From NCBI RefSeq assembly GCF_006442205.1, contig NZ_VFVR01000012.1, positions 54,968-118,967 of the forward strand: a DNA stretch of 64,000 nucleotides, given 5' to 3'. Of this stretch, positions 43,692 to 52,985 are shown piece after piece. Positions within the stretch are counted from its first letter, which is position 1. Each line of letters starts with the position of its first letter. Source of the stretch: Mesorhizobium sp. B2-3-12. Lineage in GTDB: Bacteria; Pseudomonadota; Alphaproteobacteria; Rhizobiales; Rhizobiaceae. Both the position numbers and the translations under genes were made by a program. Below the pieces are notes generated by a model that was not told the DNA's origin, did no database searches, and saw only the letters and a program-made list of their open reading frames with translations.

Positions 43692-44916
43692 TCCCGTGAA
43701 GTGCCTGGACCGCTCCCATGGACGCGATCATGGCCCGGTCGAAAGTCTCTTCCGAGAAGCGCTGCGCGTTCTTGGCGCAGGCCTGGGGCGTGATCAAGTG
43801 GCTGTGTTCCTCAAAGCGTTTGACCGCGTCCTTGAGGTGCTCAATGGTCTGAGCCTTGAACAGCACCCCCGTCGGCTCGGGATTTGCCCCCAGGCCCCGC
43901 GCGATATCGACCGCGCCGCCTCTGCCGAAAGCAATCAGCGGCGTCCCGCACGCCTGCGCTTCTGCGAGCGCGATGCCGAAGTCCTCGCAGCCCGCAAAGA
44001 CCATCGCCTTCGCCCGGGCAAGCGTATCGATGTATTCCTTGCGAGGAAGGAACCCCGAGAATGTGACGTTCGGACCTGCCAGCGATCGTAAGCTGGCTGA
44101 CTGCTGTCCTTCGCCGACTATGACCAGGCGTCGCGACGGCATCTCGTTGAAAGCCCGGATCACGAGGTCGGTGCGCTTGTAGGGAGCGAGGAAGGACGCA
44201 GAGACGTAGTAGTCGTCCTTAGCCTCGACGCAGGGCAGTTCCTGCAGCGAAACGGGCGGGAAAACAACCCGCGCGTCCCGCCCATAAATGTGCTGTATTC
44301 GGGAACGGACATAGTTTGAATTCGCCAGCATTAGGTCCGGACCGTGCGCGGTTCTGGTATCCCACGTCCTCAGACGGTGCAGCATATAGCGGTAGAGTAG
44401 TCCCTTCGGACCGAAGCCGAGCTTGCCCTGTTGAAGATAGGAGAATTGCTCGTCCCAGGCATAGCGGACGGGGCTGTGCACATAGCACAGATGCGGCTGA
44501 TCAGGTCTGGTGATCACGCCCCGGGAGAATGCGGCCGAAGACGAGATCACAGCATCATAGCCGGTCACGTCGAACTGCTCGATCAAAAAAGGGCAAAAGA
44601 AGAAGAGCGACCGGTAAAATTTCCGTACCATTGGTATCCGATTGGCCGCAGAGGCGTGAAATTCCACGTCGCGAAAGTATTGCTCTTTTACCTCAGCCGG
44701 AAGAAAATCGAACAGTGTGAACACCTCTGCATTGGGAAATTGCTTGCAGATCTGCGCTAGAACTCGTTCGCCGCCTCGGAAATTCGGGCACCAGTCGTGA
44801 ACGACCGCTATCCTGGTATATCTGTCGAAGCCCGACACCGCAGCAGCCGGGAACTCCTCGATCGGCATTTCGACCTTGGCCGCGATGGCCAGGTCGGAAG
44901 AACGTTCATGGAGCAT
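43684..44916 (-). CDS. GT4-family glycosyltransferase, WbaZ-like
   Basis: A 410-residue GT4 enzyme of the type seen in mannose-rich polysaccharide clusters: IAVVHDWCPNFRGGERVLAQI, then CYVHSPVRYAWDEQ, ANSNYVRSRIQHIYGRDARVV, SASFLAPYKRTDLVIRAFNE, and FAGCEDFGIALAEAQACGTP (EX7E). The donor is likely GDP-mannose, in keeping with the GDP-mannose genes in this locus. The ATG at 44916 follows GGGGAGGGG. It is divergent from the GT2 gene. Confidence 0.88.
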   Translation of the reverse strand: MLHERSSDLAIAAKVEMPIEEFPAAAVSGFDRYTRIAVVHDWCPNFRGGERVLAQICKQFPNAEVFTLFDFLPAEVKEQYFRDVEFHASAANRIPMVRKFYRSLFFFCPFLIEQFDVTGYDAVISSSAAFSRGVITRPDQPHLCYVHSPVRYAWDEQFSYLQQGKLGFGPKGLLYRYMLHRLRTWDTRTAHGPDLMLANSNYVRSRIQHIYGRDARVVFPPVSLQELPCVEAKDDYYVSASFLAPYKRTDLVIRAFNEMPSRRLVIVGEGQQSASLRSLAGPNVTFSGFLPRKEYIDTLARAKAMVFAGCEDFGIALAEAQACGTPLIAFGRGGAVDIARGLGANPEPTGVLFKAQTIEHLKDAVKRFEEHSHLITPQACAKNAQRFSEETFDRAMIASMGAVQALHGIM

Positions 44917-45148
44917 GGCTGTCCCCTCCCCTTTGAGGGCCTTAGTTTCTGTTTTGTCGTAGGACGATCGCAAGTTGTCCGAACGGTCGCGCGCTGCTGC
45001 CAGCTAGTATTCCGCCCTACCGCTTATGGTTGTGAGCCGCTTGGAGGAAATACGTCAAAAGCCGGTAGCCGGGGGTAGGCCGCGTTGGTCGAGCCCACTT
45101 TTATGCAGGCTGCTTGAGCCCTCGCGTCATCATAGGGTCAGGGAAGCA

Positions 45149-46036
45149 ATGCCTGGAAGAAACATGAAACTCGCGGTAATTATCCCGACCCTGGGCCGCA
45201 GCGAGCAAGTTGCTCGCCTGCTAGGATATTTGGGCGCGCAGACAAGACCACCCGACGAGGTCATCTTGTCGGCACCCGACGCCACACACATCCAAGTGCC
45301 GGACGGCTGTCCCTTCCCGGTATCGAGCGTTTTCGGTCCGAAAGGATTGGCTGCCCAACGCAACACCGCTCTTGTGCCCTCGTTGGGGCGCTTCGACATC
45401 ATTACATTCTTCGACGACGATTTCGTCCCGTCCACCCGATACCTGGGGCAGGTCGAGCAGGCTTTTGCTGGAAACGAAGGATGGGCGGTTGTGATGGGCA
45501 GGGTGGTCAAGGACGGCGCCAGCAATGCCGGTCTTACCTGGGAGGATGCAGAAGCTGCACTCAAGGAATCGGAAGACCGAACACTGAATGGACCGTGCGT
45601 GATCGACCATGTCGGCGCCTACGGATGCAACATGTCGTTCCGTTCCTCGCTGGTTGCCGATCTGCGCTTCGACGAGCGCCTCGTCCTTTATGGCTGGCAG
45701 GAGGACATCGACTTCACAAGTCAGATGAGATCCAGAGGTCGGGTTGTGTGCGTGACGTCGATCACGGGCGTTCATCTCGGAATAAAAACGGGACGCGTCA
45801 GCGGGAAGCGTTTCGGCTACTCCCAGGTCGCCAACGCGGTCTACTTGGTAAGGAAAGGGACAGTTCCGGCCTCTTTCGCGCTTCCCCTTATGTTCAGGAA
45901 TATTGCAGCCAACCTCGCAAAGAGCCTTTGGCCCGAGCCATATGTCGACCGAAGGGGCCGTCTGAGCGGTAACGCGCTCGCAATCTTGCACATCGCCATG
46001 GGGCGGATTGAACCCGAATACATCCTGAAGATCTGA
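45149..46036 (+). CDS. GT2-family glycosyltransferase (EPS)
   Basis: A 295-residue inverting GT-A enzyme: KLAVIIPTLGRSEQVARLL at the start, the metal-binding DDDF in ITFFDDDFVPS (DXD motif, about 93), and YGWQEDIDFTSQMRSRG (acceptor-side ED). It likely adds one EPS sugar, with metal, on the cytosolic face. AGGGAAG precedes the ATG at 45149; an ATG five codons later is possible. It lies 15 bases before the export gene, forming an operon. Confidence 0.87.
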   Translation: MPGRNMKLAVIIPTLGRSEQVARLLGYLGAQTRPPDEVILSAPDATHIQVPDGCPFPVSSVFGPKGLAAQRNTALVPSLGRFDIITFFDDDFVPSTRYLGQVEQAFAGNEGWAVVMGRVVKDGASNAGLTWEDAEAALKESEDRTLNGPCVIDHVGAYGCNMSFRSSLVADLRFDERLVLYGWQEDIDFTSQMRSRGRVVCVTSITGVHLGIKTGRVSGKRFGYSQVANAVYLVRKGTVPASFALPLMFRNIAANLAKSLWPEPYVDRRGRLSGNALAILHIAMGRIEPEYILKI

Positions 46037-46051
46037 CGACAGGGGACGACA

Positions 46052-47365
46052 ATGCGGAAATGGCTTTCAACAGTGGCAGGTATCTCATGGGCGGCAGCCG
46101 CTGCCTGGCCGCTGCCGGCATCAGCCGCGGAGTACGTGCTTGGGCCGCAGGACAAGATCAGGCTCAAGGTCTACGAATGGCGCGCATCGCGTGATGTGAT
46201 CTTCGAGTGGACGGCTCTCAACGACAGTTTCACTGTCGGTGCCGATGGAACGCTCTTCCTGCCATTTGTTGGGCAGATGCGTGCCGAGGGCTCCGCGCCC
46301 GGGGATCTCGCTCACGCCATAGGCGATCGGCTGATGCAGCACATGGGTCTCGGCCGACCCCCGGACGTGGCCGTGGAGATTGCCCAGTACAGGCCGTTCT
46401 ATATCGTCGGCAACGTCAAGCAATCGGGCGAATTTCCCTACAGGCCCGGACTGACGGTGCTGCAGGCGCTTGGGGTCGCCGGCGGCTTGCCTATGCGCGA
46501 GGACGATGTCTCGCGGCTTGGACGGGAGTTCATCACGGGCCAAGGCGATGTCGGGCTGCTGGCTTTAAACAATGTCAGCCTGCTTGCGCGCAAAGCGCGG
46601 TTCCAGTCAGAGCTGGCCGGCAGTGACGACATCGCTTTCCCCAGCGAATTGAGGGACAGGGCTTCGAACGCAACCGTGGCGCTGGCAATGGACCAGGAAC
46701 ACAAGATTTTCATTATCCGCAAGGATGCACTCGCGACCCAACTGCGGTCACTCAGAGAACTCAAGGACTTCCTGCAACAGGAGTTGGCCTCGCTCGAGCA
46801 ACAGCTGACTTTCCATGATAAACAGATCGAACTCATCCAAAAGGAGCTCGCGGGTGTATCGAATCTCGTGCAGAAGGGCCTTGCGGTTGCACCGCGGGAA
46901 CTTTCTCTGGAGGGGACCGTCGCCCAGATGCAGAGCGACAGGTTGGCGGCCGAGACCTCGATGCTGCGTGTCAGGCAGGAGATGAGCAAGACAGACATAG
47001 AAATCCTCAACCTCAACAATCAGCATTCCAGCGAGGTCGCCGAGGGCTTGCGCGAAACACAACAGCAGCTCAACGAGGTCACCAGCAAGTCAGACACCGC
47101 AGTGCAGTTGCTGCGCGAGAGCCAAGTTGCGGTGCCCGCTCTGCTGGCCCTAAGGCAAAGTGCCGCGAGGGCTAAGCCGATCTTCACGATTGTGAGGCCG
47201 AAAGACAGCGGCACCGAAGAATTTGCTGCCCAGGAGACAACCCTCGTCGAGCCTGGTGACACCGTAAAGGTCGAAATCCCGCTGCCGCAGTCGGGCCTGG
47301 ACAGCTTACCCGCAGCGGATACAAGCATCCAGGCGGAAACAACTGCTGTTGGAAGCACGAACTGA
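46052..47365 (+). CDS. ExoF-like polysaccharide export protein
   Basis: A 437-residue exported protein of the polysaccharide export (Wza/ExoF) family. A signal peptide (1-25) precedes the export domain (YVLGPQDKIRLKVYEW, VGADGTLFLPFVGQ) and an SLBB-type segment (FYIVGNVKQSGEFPYRPGLTV). From about 225 to 365 comes a long coiled coil, as in ExoF-type proteins rather than Wza. It lies in the GT2 operon and should form the outer-membrane or periplasmic exit for the EPS. No lipobox Cys is seen. Confidence 0.88.
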   Translation: MRKWLSTVAGISWAAAAAWPLPASAAEYVLGPQDKIRLKVYEWRASRDVIFEWTALNDSFTVGADGTLFLPFVGQMRAEGSAPGDLAHAIGDRLMQHMGLGRPPDVAVEIAQYRPFYIVGNVKQSGEFPYRPGLTVLQALGVAGGLPMREDDVSRLGREFITGQGDVGLLALNNVSLLARKARFQSELAGSDDIAFPSELRDRASNATVALAMDQEHKIFIIRKDALATQLRSLRELKDFLQQELASLEQQLTFHDKQIELIQKELAGVSNLVQKGLAVAPRELSLEGTVAQMQSDRLAAETSMLRVRQEMSKTDIEILNLNNQHSSEVAEGLRETQQQLNEVTSKSDTAVQLLRESQVAVPALLALRQSAARAKPIFTIVRPKDSGTEEFAAQETTLVEPGDTVKVEIPLPQSGLDSLPAADTSIQAETTAVGSTN

Positions 47366-47568
47366 CCAGATCGCGGTGGGGCCGACCACGGCCGTATCCG
47401 GCGTCGGTCTGCGATCAACTGGGCTGCCCTCCTGCTGCAGCTCGACGTTGGACGCGCACAGCGGGTCGCGCATGGTCATGGCAGTGGCCATGACCCGAAA
47501 AATATGTTGCTCCACAAATACCCCTCCGCGATATCTCAATCAGCATTCCGACGCACCGTCTCCGGCAC

Positions 47569-47919
47569 TTGCCTTGCACTGCGAGGCCGCATATCAGTTT
47601 GCGCACGCTGGGCTCATGGCCCCTGACGGAACTCCCTGCCGCGGCACGCCAACTGTTTCTGCTGGTGCCACTGGAGATATCGGTGCTCACAAGTATACTG
47701 GCCGTATCGGTGGCAGGGATACTACTGGGGTTACGGTTCAAGGCTGCGGCGCTGCTGGCGGCGACCGCACTGCTGGTGATCGGGACGGTTACCTGGAATG
47801 GCCTGGGGCTGCCTGGCTACGTGACCGTTGGCAAATCCCTAATGCTGGTATTTGTCTTGGCGTGCGCCTACCTTGCAGGCTTGTCTCTGGCGCACCGCTG
47901 GGATCGAACCGAAAAGTGA
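47569..47919 (+). CDS. small EPS-locus membrane protein
   Basis: Up to 116 residues with three membrane helices (about 28-52, 58-77, 85-107) and a basic end (AHRWDRTEK). The start is a TTG without a clear ribosome site, so the N-terminus is doubtful. No family is certain; small EPS membrane regulators such as ExoX are a possible comparison but not shown. It follows the export gene by 200 bases on the same strand. Confidence 0.45.
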   Translation: MPCTARPHISLRTLGSWPLTELPAAARQLFLLVPLEISVLTSILAVSVAGILLGLRFKAAALLAATALLVIGTVTWNGLGLPGYVTVGKSLMLVFVLACAYLAGLSLAHRWDRTEK

Positions 47920-47933
47920 TCGTTACACCGCGC

Positions 47934-48725
47934 TCAGGAGGCCCGGTCGACCCGCATGACCGCGACGATGGTCCTGAGCAGGATCACGACGTCGAGCCAG
48001 ACCGACCAGTTCCGCACATAGTGGCTGTCCAGCGCAACGCGGTTATCATAGTCCATGCTGCTTCTTCCACTCACCTGCCAAAGACCGGTGAGTCCCGGCC
48101 TGGCTCCGAGGTACTCCGCCTGATGCTCGCCATAACGCCTCAGTTCGTCGGTGACGATAGGTCTTGGGCCCACGCAACTCATGTCGCCGCGCAGGATGTT
48201 GATGAGTTGGGGAAGCTCATCGAGGCTGGACTTGCGAAGCAGTCGCCCCAAGAGCGTAACGCGCGGATCGTTCCTGATCTTATGGGTCTCTTCCCACTCC
48301 TTGCGTGCAACGGGGTTGGCATCGAGATACGCGTTCAGAACTTCGTTTGAATTGCGCACCATCGAGCGAAACTTATAGCAATTGAACGACCTTCCGCCGA
48401 AGCCGATGCGGCTGTGCGAAAATATTGCCGGACCACCGGTCGTAATCTTGATCAACAGCACTACGAGGATCATGACGGGCGCCGCAAAAACGAGCGTTGC
48501 GCCGGCAATGACCAGATCCATGATCCTTTTGAGGAGGCCTCCAGTGGGAGGGTTCGTCGCTCCAGTGATGACCCCCGACAGGTCATTCAACACCGTCCCG
48601 GCGCTGACGTAGTCACGCGCGGAAACAACATGCAGGACCGTCCTGCTCTCGACCGCCGCCGGCACACCGGGCTGGCCCCAAAGCGTCCCCCCCTCGTGCG
48701 ACTGCTTTTCGAAGGCGTTTGTCAT
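47934..48725 (-). CDS. ExoY-like undecaprenyl-phosphate sugar transferase
   Basis: A 263-residue priming transferase that places the first sugar phosphate on undecaprenyl phosphate. A membrane helix (about 68-92) is followed by the catalytic block: NCYKFRSM, LRKSSLDELPQLINILRGDM, SCVGPRP and RPGLTGLWQVSGRS. It belongs to the short, ExoY/WbaP-C group. The ATG at 48725 was chosen over a TTG 15 codons upstream. It starts 127 bases downstream of the chain-length gene on the same strand. Confidence 0.92.
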   Translation of the reverse strand: MTNAFEKQSHEGGTLWGQPGVPAAVESRTVLHVVSARDYVSAGTVLNDLSGVITGATNPPTGGLLKRIMDLVIAGATLVFAAPVMILVVLLIKITTGGPAIFSHSRIGFGGRSFNCYKFRSMVRNSNEVLNAYLDANPVARKEWEETHKIRNDPRVTLLGRLLRKSSLDELPQLINILRGDMSCVGPRPIVTDELRRYGEHQAEYLGARPGLTGLWQVSGRSSMDYDNRVALDSHYVRNWSVWLDVVILLRTIVAVMRVDRAS

Positions 48726-48852
48726 GTGACGATCGCTGTTTCTCGTTGTTCCACTTCGACACTCTTCCAAGGACGGAACTTGCCGGCAAGAAATGCAAAG
48801 GAGGTAGCGCGATACTCCAACGCCTACCTCCTAATCCTCACGTATGATTGCC

Positions 48853-50733
48853 CTACGCGCTTTGCCGAGTTCCGAAAGCGCTGCGCTTGGTGGCAACCGG
48901 ACGGTGCTTGGACGTCATTGCCCGCGCTTTCGTGAGAAGCACGCCAAGTATCGGCGTGTTGGAGGCCTGCAGCGTCCTCACAAGCTCCCGCAGCGTATCG
49001 ACGTGCGTCTTTCCCCACTCCGCAACGACCACGACGCCATCGAGCACGGATCCAACGATCAGGTCGTCCGCCCCGGATTCGAGCGTTGGCAGGTCAACGA
49101 TGACTATATCATAAGCGGGCAGCTCGTCGGCTGTCGGATCCTCAGCACCGAGTTGAGAGAGGAAAGCCTGCATGTTTCTGGGCACGAGCAGGCCTTTGGC
49201 ATCCACCACGGAACTTGAAAGAACGTCGAACCGGCGCCCCAGGGCGCGACTGACGTTGTGTTGAAAAGCATCCTGGCACTCTTTGCCTTCGGCGTGCGAG
49301 CGCCCAAGCAGTTGTGTGGTGACGGTCGATCTTCGAACATCGGCGTCGATCACCAATGTCTTTAGACCGGACATGGAATACAGAGTGGCGAGATTGCTGA
49401 CGACCGAACTCTTCTGACGGTTATTCGACACAGCAGTCAGGCCAAGGAATCTCACCGGATGATTCGTCTGCGCCAAGCTGATTTCGGTTCGCACTTTCCT
49501 CAGACCCTGGCTGTATCGCGACCACGGATGCCTGGTCACCTCGTCCACGTTTCCGAATTCCCTGCGCTTGCTCGTGGGCGCCAATTCTCCTACGCACTCT
49601 AGTCCCAGATTGTCGCGGATTTGACGGGGCGACCTTATGGTCCAGTCGAATGAATGGCGCGCGAAGGAAAGGCCAATCCCGAGAATGAGCCCTGCGACCC
49701 CAGCGAAGGCCAATACCAGCGTCGGTTTTGGAGCGCTTGGAAAAAGCGGTGGTGTCGCGGCCGTGATTACTCTTGCGTCGGCAACTGGGTAGGATTGCTG
49801 GCTAACCGAATTGGTGTAAGCCTGCAGAAAGCTCTCATACATTTTTCGGTAGGTGTCGGCGGTCACCTCGAGTTCTTCGAGAGTAGGTTCAGAATTGACG
49901 CCGCCACCGGCACTTGAATCACCGCCTACGCTATAGTCGTGTCGAGAGCGGAAGGCCTGTGCCCTAGCCATCGCCTCGTTCATCTGCGCGCGCAGTTGCT
50001 GAAGGCGTTTTTCCAACCATGCTCCACCTTCTTTTGCCGACTCGGCCTTGGTGTCGATCTGTTCATGCACGAAGGCGTCGGCCGTTGCATTCGCAATCTT
50101 GGCGGCGCCCTCGGGATCGGCGGAGGTGAAGGATATGTCTATCGCGTAGGAGACACCCACCCTTCGAACATCGAGGCCATTGAGGAAAATCAACATGCTA
50201 AGGCGTGACTTCTGGTAGTCAGTCAGCTTGGCGATCGACTCCGGAGCGCCTAAACCGATATGCCCCCACAGCGCGTTCAGCCAGTTGCTTTTCTGAAGCC
50301 CCACAGCCTGGACAAATATATCTTTGATTTTCCTGAATCTCTCCTGCAAAATTGGGGTCTCGGGGCGATTGAAAGTTGCATCCTCAATCAATTTCAAGCG
50401 GCCAATGACCATAGAAGCAATCTTTTCGGATTGCAGCACCGCGATTTGACTTTCTATTTGTGCGGTGTCCAGCGAGAGATTTATTTCGCCGCCCTCCTGA
50501 AGGTGCTGGGGCAGCTTCGGTTCGATCAATATCTTGGCGCTAGCCGTGAAAACCGGATCGGTTGTCGAATTGTAGAACCATGCGATCAGGAGTGCCGCCG
50601 CAAGGCAGGCCGACAATGTTCCAATGTAATATCTCAAAAACCCGGCTATGTCCGAGAGACCTATGAATTCCTGTCCGGCATTGGCCTGTTGATTGGTTGC
50701 CAAGGGCCATTGGCTGGCGAACAAACGGTTCAT
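48853..50733 (-). CDS. ExoP/Wzc-like chain-length protein with degenerate kinase
   Basis: A 626-residue co-polymerase: a Wzz-type N-terminal part with membrane helices (about 33-54 and 345-362) around a long periplasmic coiled coil, then a cytosolic ATPase domain. The Walker A is altered: where GEGKST is usual, it reads SNNRQKSSVVSNLA. Walker A' (LVIDADVRRS) and Walker B (YDIVIVDLP) are kept. The C-terminal tail has no tyrosine cluster. It likely sets EPS chain length, but ATP binding and autophosphorylation are doubtful. Confidence 0.88.
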   Translation of the reverse strand: MNRLFASQWPLATNQQANAGQEFIGLSDIAGFLRYYIGTLSACLAAALLIAWFYNSTTDPVFTASAKILIEPKLPQHLQEGGEINLSLDTAQIESQIAVLQSEKIASMVIGRLKLIEDATFNRPETPILQERFRKIKDIFVQAVGLQKSNWLNALWGHIGLGAPESIAKLTDYQKSRLSMLIFLNGLDVRRVGVSYAIDISFTSADPEGAAKIANATADAFVHEQIDTKAESAKEGGAWLEKRLQQLRAQMNEAMARAQAFRSRHDYSVGGDSSAGGGVNSEPTLEELEVTADTYRKMYESFLQAYTNSVSQQSYPVADARVITAATPPLFPSAPKPTLVLAFAGVAGLILGIGLSFARHSFDWTIRSPRQIRDNLGLECVGELAPTSKRREFGNVDEVTRHPWSRYSQGLRKVRTEISLAQTNHPVRFLGLTAVSNNRQKSSVVSNLATLYSMSGLKTLVIDADVRRSTVTTQLLGRSHAEGKECQDAFQHNVSRALGRRFDVLSSSVVDAKGLLVPRNMQAFLSQLGAEDPTADELPAYDIVIVDLPTLESGADDLIVGSVLDGVVVVAEWGKTHVDTLRELVRTLQASNTPILGVLLTKARAMTSKHRPVATKRSAFGTRQSA

Positions 50734-50904
50734 TCAACGTCTCCGGCGGGCATGAAGGAGAATCCTTCGTGCACGCCGCCCGACACAAGAGCTTCATGGC
50801 GTCCGCCCGATGTTCTCATAAGAGCCGAGGCCCCCGCGATCCCAAGCTTTCGAAGAAAGACTACGCCGACGCGGCTGAAGGTAAACGCCACCAATTGGCG
50901 TAGA

Positions 50905-51297
50905 CTACGCCCTGGAGGAGTGAAGAATGCGCGGCAGACCAGCCCTTATCTTGGCCAGAAATGACTTCTGCCGTTCCAGCAGCAACTGTCGTGCTCGGTT
51001 GGCTGCAAGATCCCGGGCCAGAATATCCAGCTTGGCTGAAAGGCGTTCGCTCTTGTCCCCGTTTTCCGTCGCCTCCAGGCAAAACGCGGCACAATCTGTC
51101 ATTTGGTTCGAGGCGCCGCGAAGTCGCTCGGATTCCCTTTCGACCTCTGGCTCAATGCCGTCGAGCGCACGTGCCAAGGCTCGGAAGCGCCTATGATCGG
51201 CGTTTCTGCGACAAGAGAATCTGAATGGTGTCAGCGGCACTACACAGCCACAATTGAGATTAGCGCTCGATGCGGACCTACTTCCCACGATACTCAA
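50905..51297 (-). CDS. hypothetical coiled-coil protein
   Basis: Up to 130 residues; the C-terminal 90 are helical and charged (ALDGIEPEVERESERLRG, then SERLSAKLDILARDLAANR). The start is TTG and not well supported; an internal start is possible. No family is recognised. It lies between the chain-length gene and the phosphomannomutase gene, transcribed away from the latter. Confidence 0.45.
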   Translation of the reverse strand: MSIVGSRSASSANLNCGCVVPLTPFRFSCRRNADHRRFRALARALDGIEPEVERESERLRGASNQMTDCAAFCLEATENGDKSERLSAKLDILARDLAANRARQLLLERQKSFLAKIRAGLPRILHSSRA

Positions 51298-51451
51298 CCA
51301 GGTTGCCCAGACGAGACATCCTTTCGATCATCGATCCCCACCACCTATTGGATGAGGCCGGACGAACCGGGGGGTAGCGCTACCCGAATTCATGAAGGGG
51401 CCATGGCTCGCCAAGATGGTAGGGATGTCGGCGCAATTCGGAGCGATAGCC

Positions 51452-52972
51452 GTGACCCTGAACATAGTCGGCCATGCCAAGCCGAACACATTCGCGTTCG
51501 AGAACAATGCTCTCATCAAAGCCACTGGCTTTCGGGAGTATGATGCTCGGTGGTGGTTTGGCCATCCCGGCTCCGAGAAGGAGCCCGAGCTCAATTTGAT
51601 GGGCGCCCAAGCGCTGGGCATGGGTCTGGGTACCCTGATCCGGCGAATGGGCGTGGGCCCTGAGATCATCACCGGTCACGATTTCCGCAGCTATTCGATG
51701 TCCATAAAGATGGCGTTGGTGTCAGGGCTGATGGCGGCTGGCACACGTGTCAAGGACATCGGCCTGGCGCTTTCGCCGACCGCCTATTTTGCCCAGTTCG
51801 CACTCAATGCACCGTCCGTCGCCATGGTAACGGCGTCCCACAATGAGAACGGATGGACCGGAGTGAAGATGGGCGCGCAGAGACCGCTTACATTCGGGCC
51901 TGATCAGATGACAGCCCTCAAGGCGCTGGTGCTGAACGGCGACTTCGATCTTGTGGGTGGCGGCGGCTATGAATTCGTTCCCGATTTTCGCGAGAGATAC
52001 ATAGAGGACTTGACTGCCGGAAGGAATGTTCGGCGCAGGCCGCGTGTCGTCGTTGCCTGCGGGAATGGGACTGCGGGCGCATTTGCGCCGCAGGTGCTGG
52101 AGACCATCGGCTGTGAGGTGATCCCCCTTGACGTGGAGCTTGATCACACCTTTCCGCGCTACAATCCTAACCCCGAAGACATGCAGATGCTGCATGCGAT
52201 CCGGGACAAGGTTTTGGAGACCGGGGCCGATTTAGGTGTTGGCTTCGACGGCGACGGCGATCGCTGCGGCGTGGTGGACAATGAAGGATCGGAGATCTTC
52301 GCCGACAAGGTCGGCGTCATGCTGGCGCGGGATATTTCCAGCCTGTATCCGCAATGCACCTTTGTCGTGGACGTCAAATCGACTGGGCTTTTCATGACCG
52401 ATCCCGTTCTTGCGCAAAACGGCGCGCGGACGGATTATTGGAAGACCGGCCATTCCTACATCAAGCGACGGGTTGCCGAGCTTAACGCAATCGCCGGCTT
52501 CGAGAAGTCGGGGCACTTCTTCTTCAACCCGCCGATCGGGCGTGGCTATGACGACGGCCTCATCACGGCGATCGCCGTGTGCGAGATGCTCGACCGCAAT
52601 CCGGGCAGCACGCTGGCCGACCTCTATCGCGCCCTGCCAGTAACCTTCGGCACTCCAACAATGTCGCCTCACTGTCCCGACGAAGTCAAATACGGCGTTG
52701 TCAACAAGGTCGTCGGCGACTTCATGCAAATGAAAGGCGACGGGATGGAATTCGCGGGCCAGCCGCTGGCTGATCTGGTTACCGTCAATGGGGTGCGGGT
52801 CGTGGCTCAAGACGGCACCTGGGGTCTGGTCAGAGCTTCGTCGAACAAGCCTGAGATTGTTGTCGTCGTCGAAAGCCCCGTGTCGTCGGAGCGTCGTCGC
52901 CAGATGTTCGAGGCCATCGACGCCGTCCTGCGCCGCAATCCAGAGGTCGGAGCCTACAACCAGACATTCTGA
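51452..52972 (+). CDS. phosphomannomutase/phosphoglucomutase
   Basis: A 506-residue alpha-D-phosphohexomutase converting mannose-6-phosphate to mannose-1-phosphate (and/or the glucose pair). The phosphoserine loop is TASHNENGWTG, the metal loop DGDGDRCG, the sugar loop EKSGHFFF and the phosphate loop SSNKPEI. The GTG at 51452 is chosen because GGAG lies eight bases upstream and families start near FAFENNALIKATG; upstream ATGs at 51392 and 51425 are alternatives. It lies 13 bases before the GDP-mannose fusion gene, forming an operon. Confidence 0.9.
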   Translation: MTLNIVGHAKPNTFAFENNALIKATGFREYDARWWFGHPGSEKEPELNLMGAQALGMGLGTLIRRMGVGPEIITGHDFRSYSMSIKMALVSGLMAAGTRVKDIGLALSPTAYFAQFALNAPSVAMVTASHNENGWTGVKMGAQRPLTFGPDQMTALKALVLNGDFDLVGGGGYEFVPDFRERYIEDLTAGRNVRRRPRVVVACGNGTAGAFAPQVLETIGCEVIPLDVELDHTFPRYNPNPEDMQMLHAIRDKVLETGADLGVGFDGDGDRCGVVDNEGSEIFADKVGVMLARDISSLYPQCTFVVDVKSTGLFMTDPVLAQNGARTDYWKTGHSYIKRRVAELNAIAGFEKSGHFFFNPPIGRGYDDGLITAIAVCEMLDRNPGSTLADLYRALPVTFGTPTMSPHCPDEVKYGVVNKVVGDFMQMKGDGMEFAGQPLADLVTVNGVRVVAQDGTWGLVRASSNKPEIVVVVESPVSSERRRQMFEAIDAVLRRNPEVGAYNQTF

Positions 52973-52985
52973 GAGGAGCTGAACC

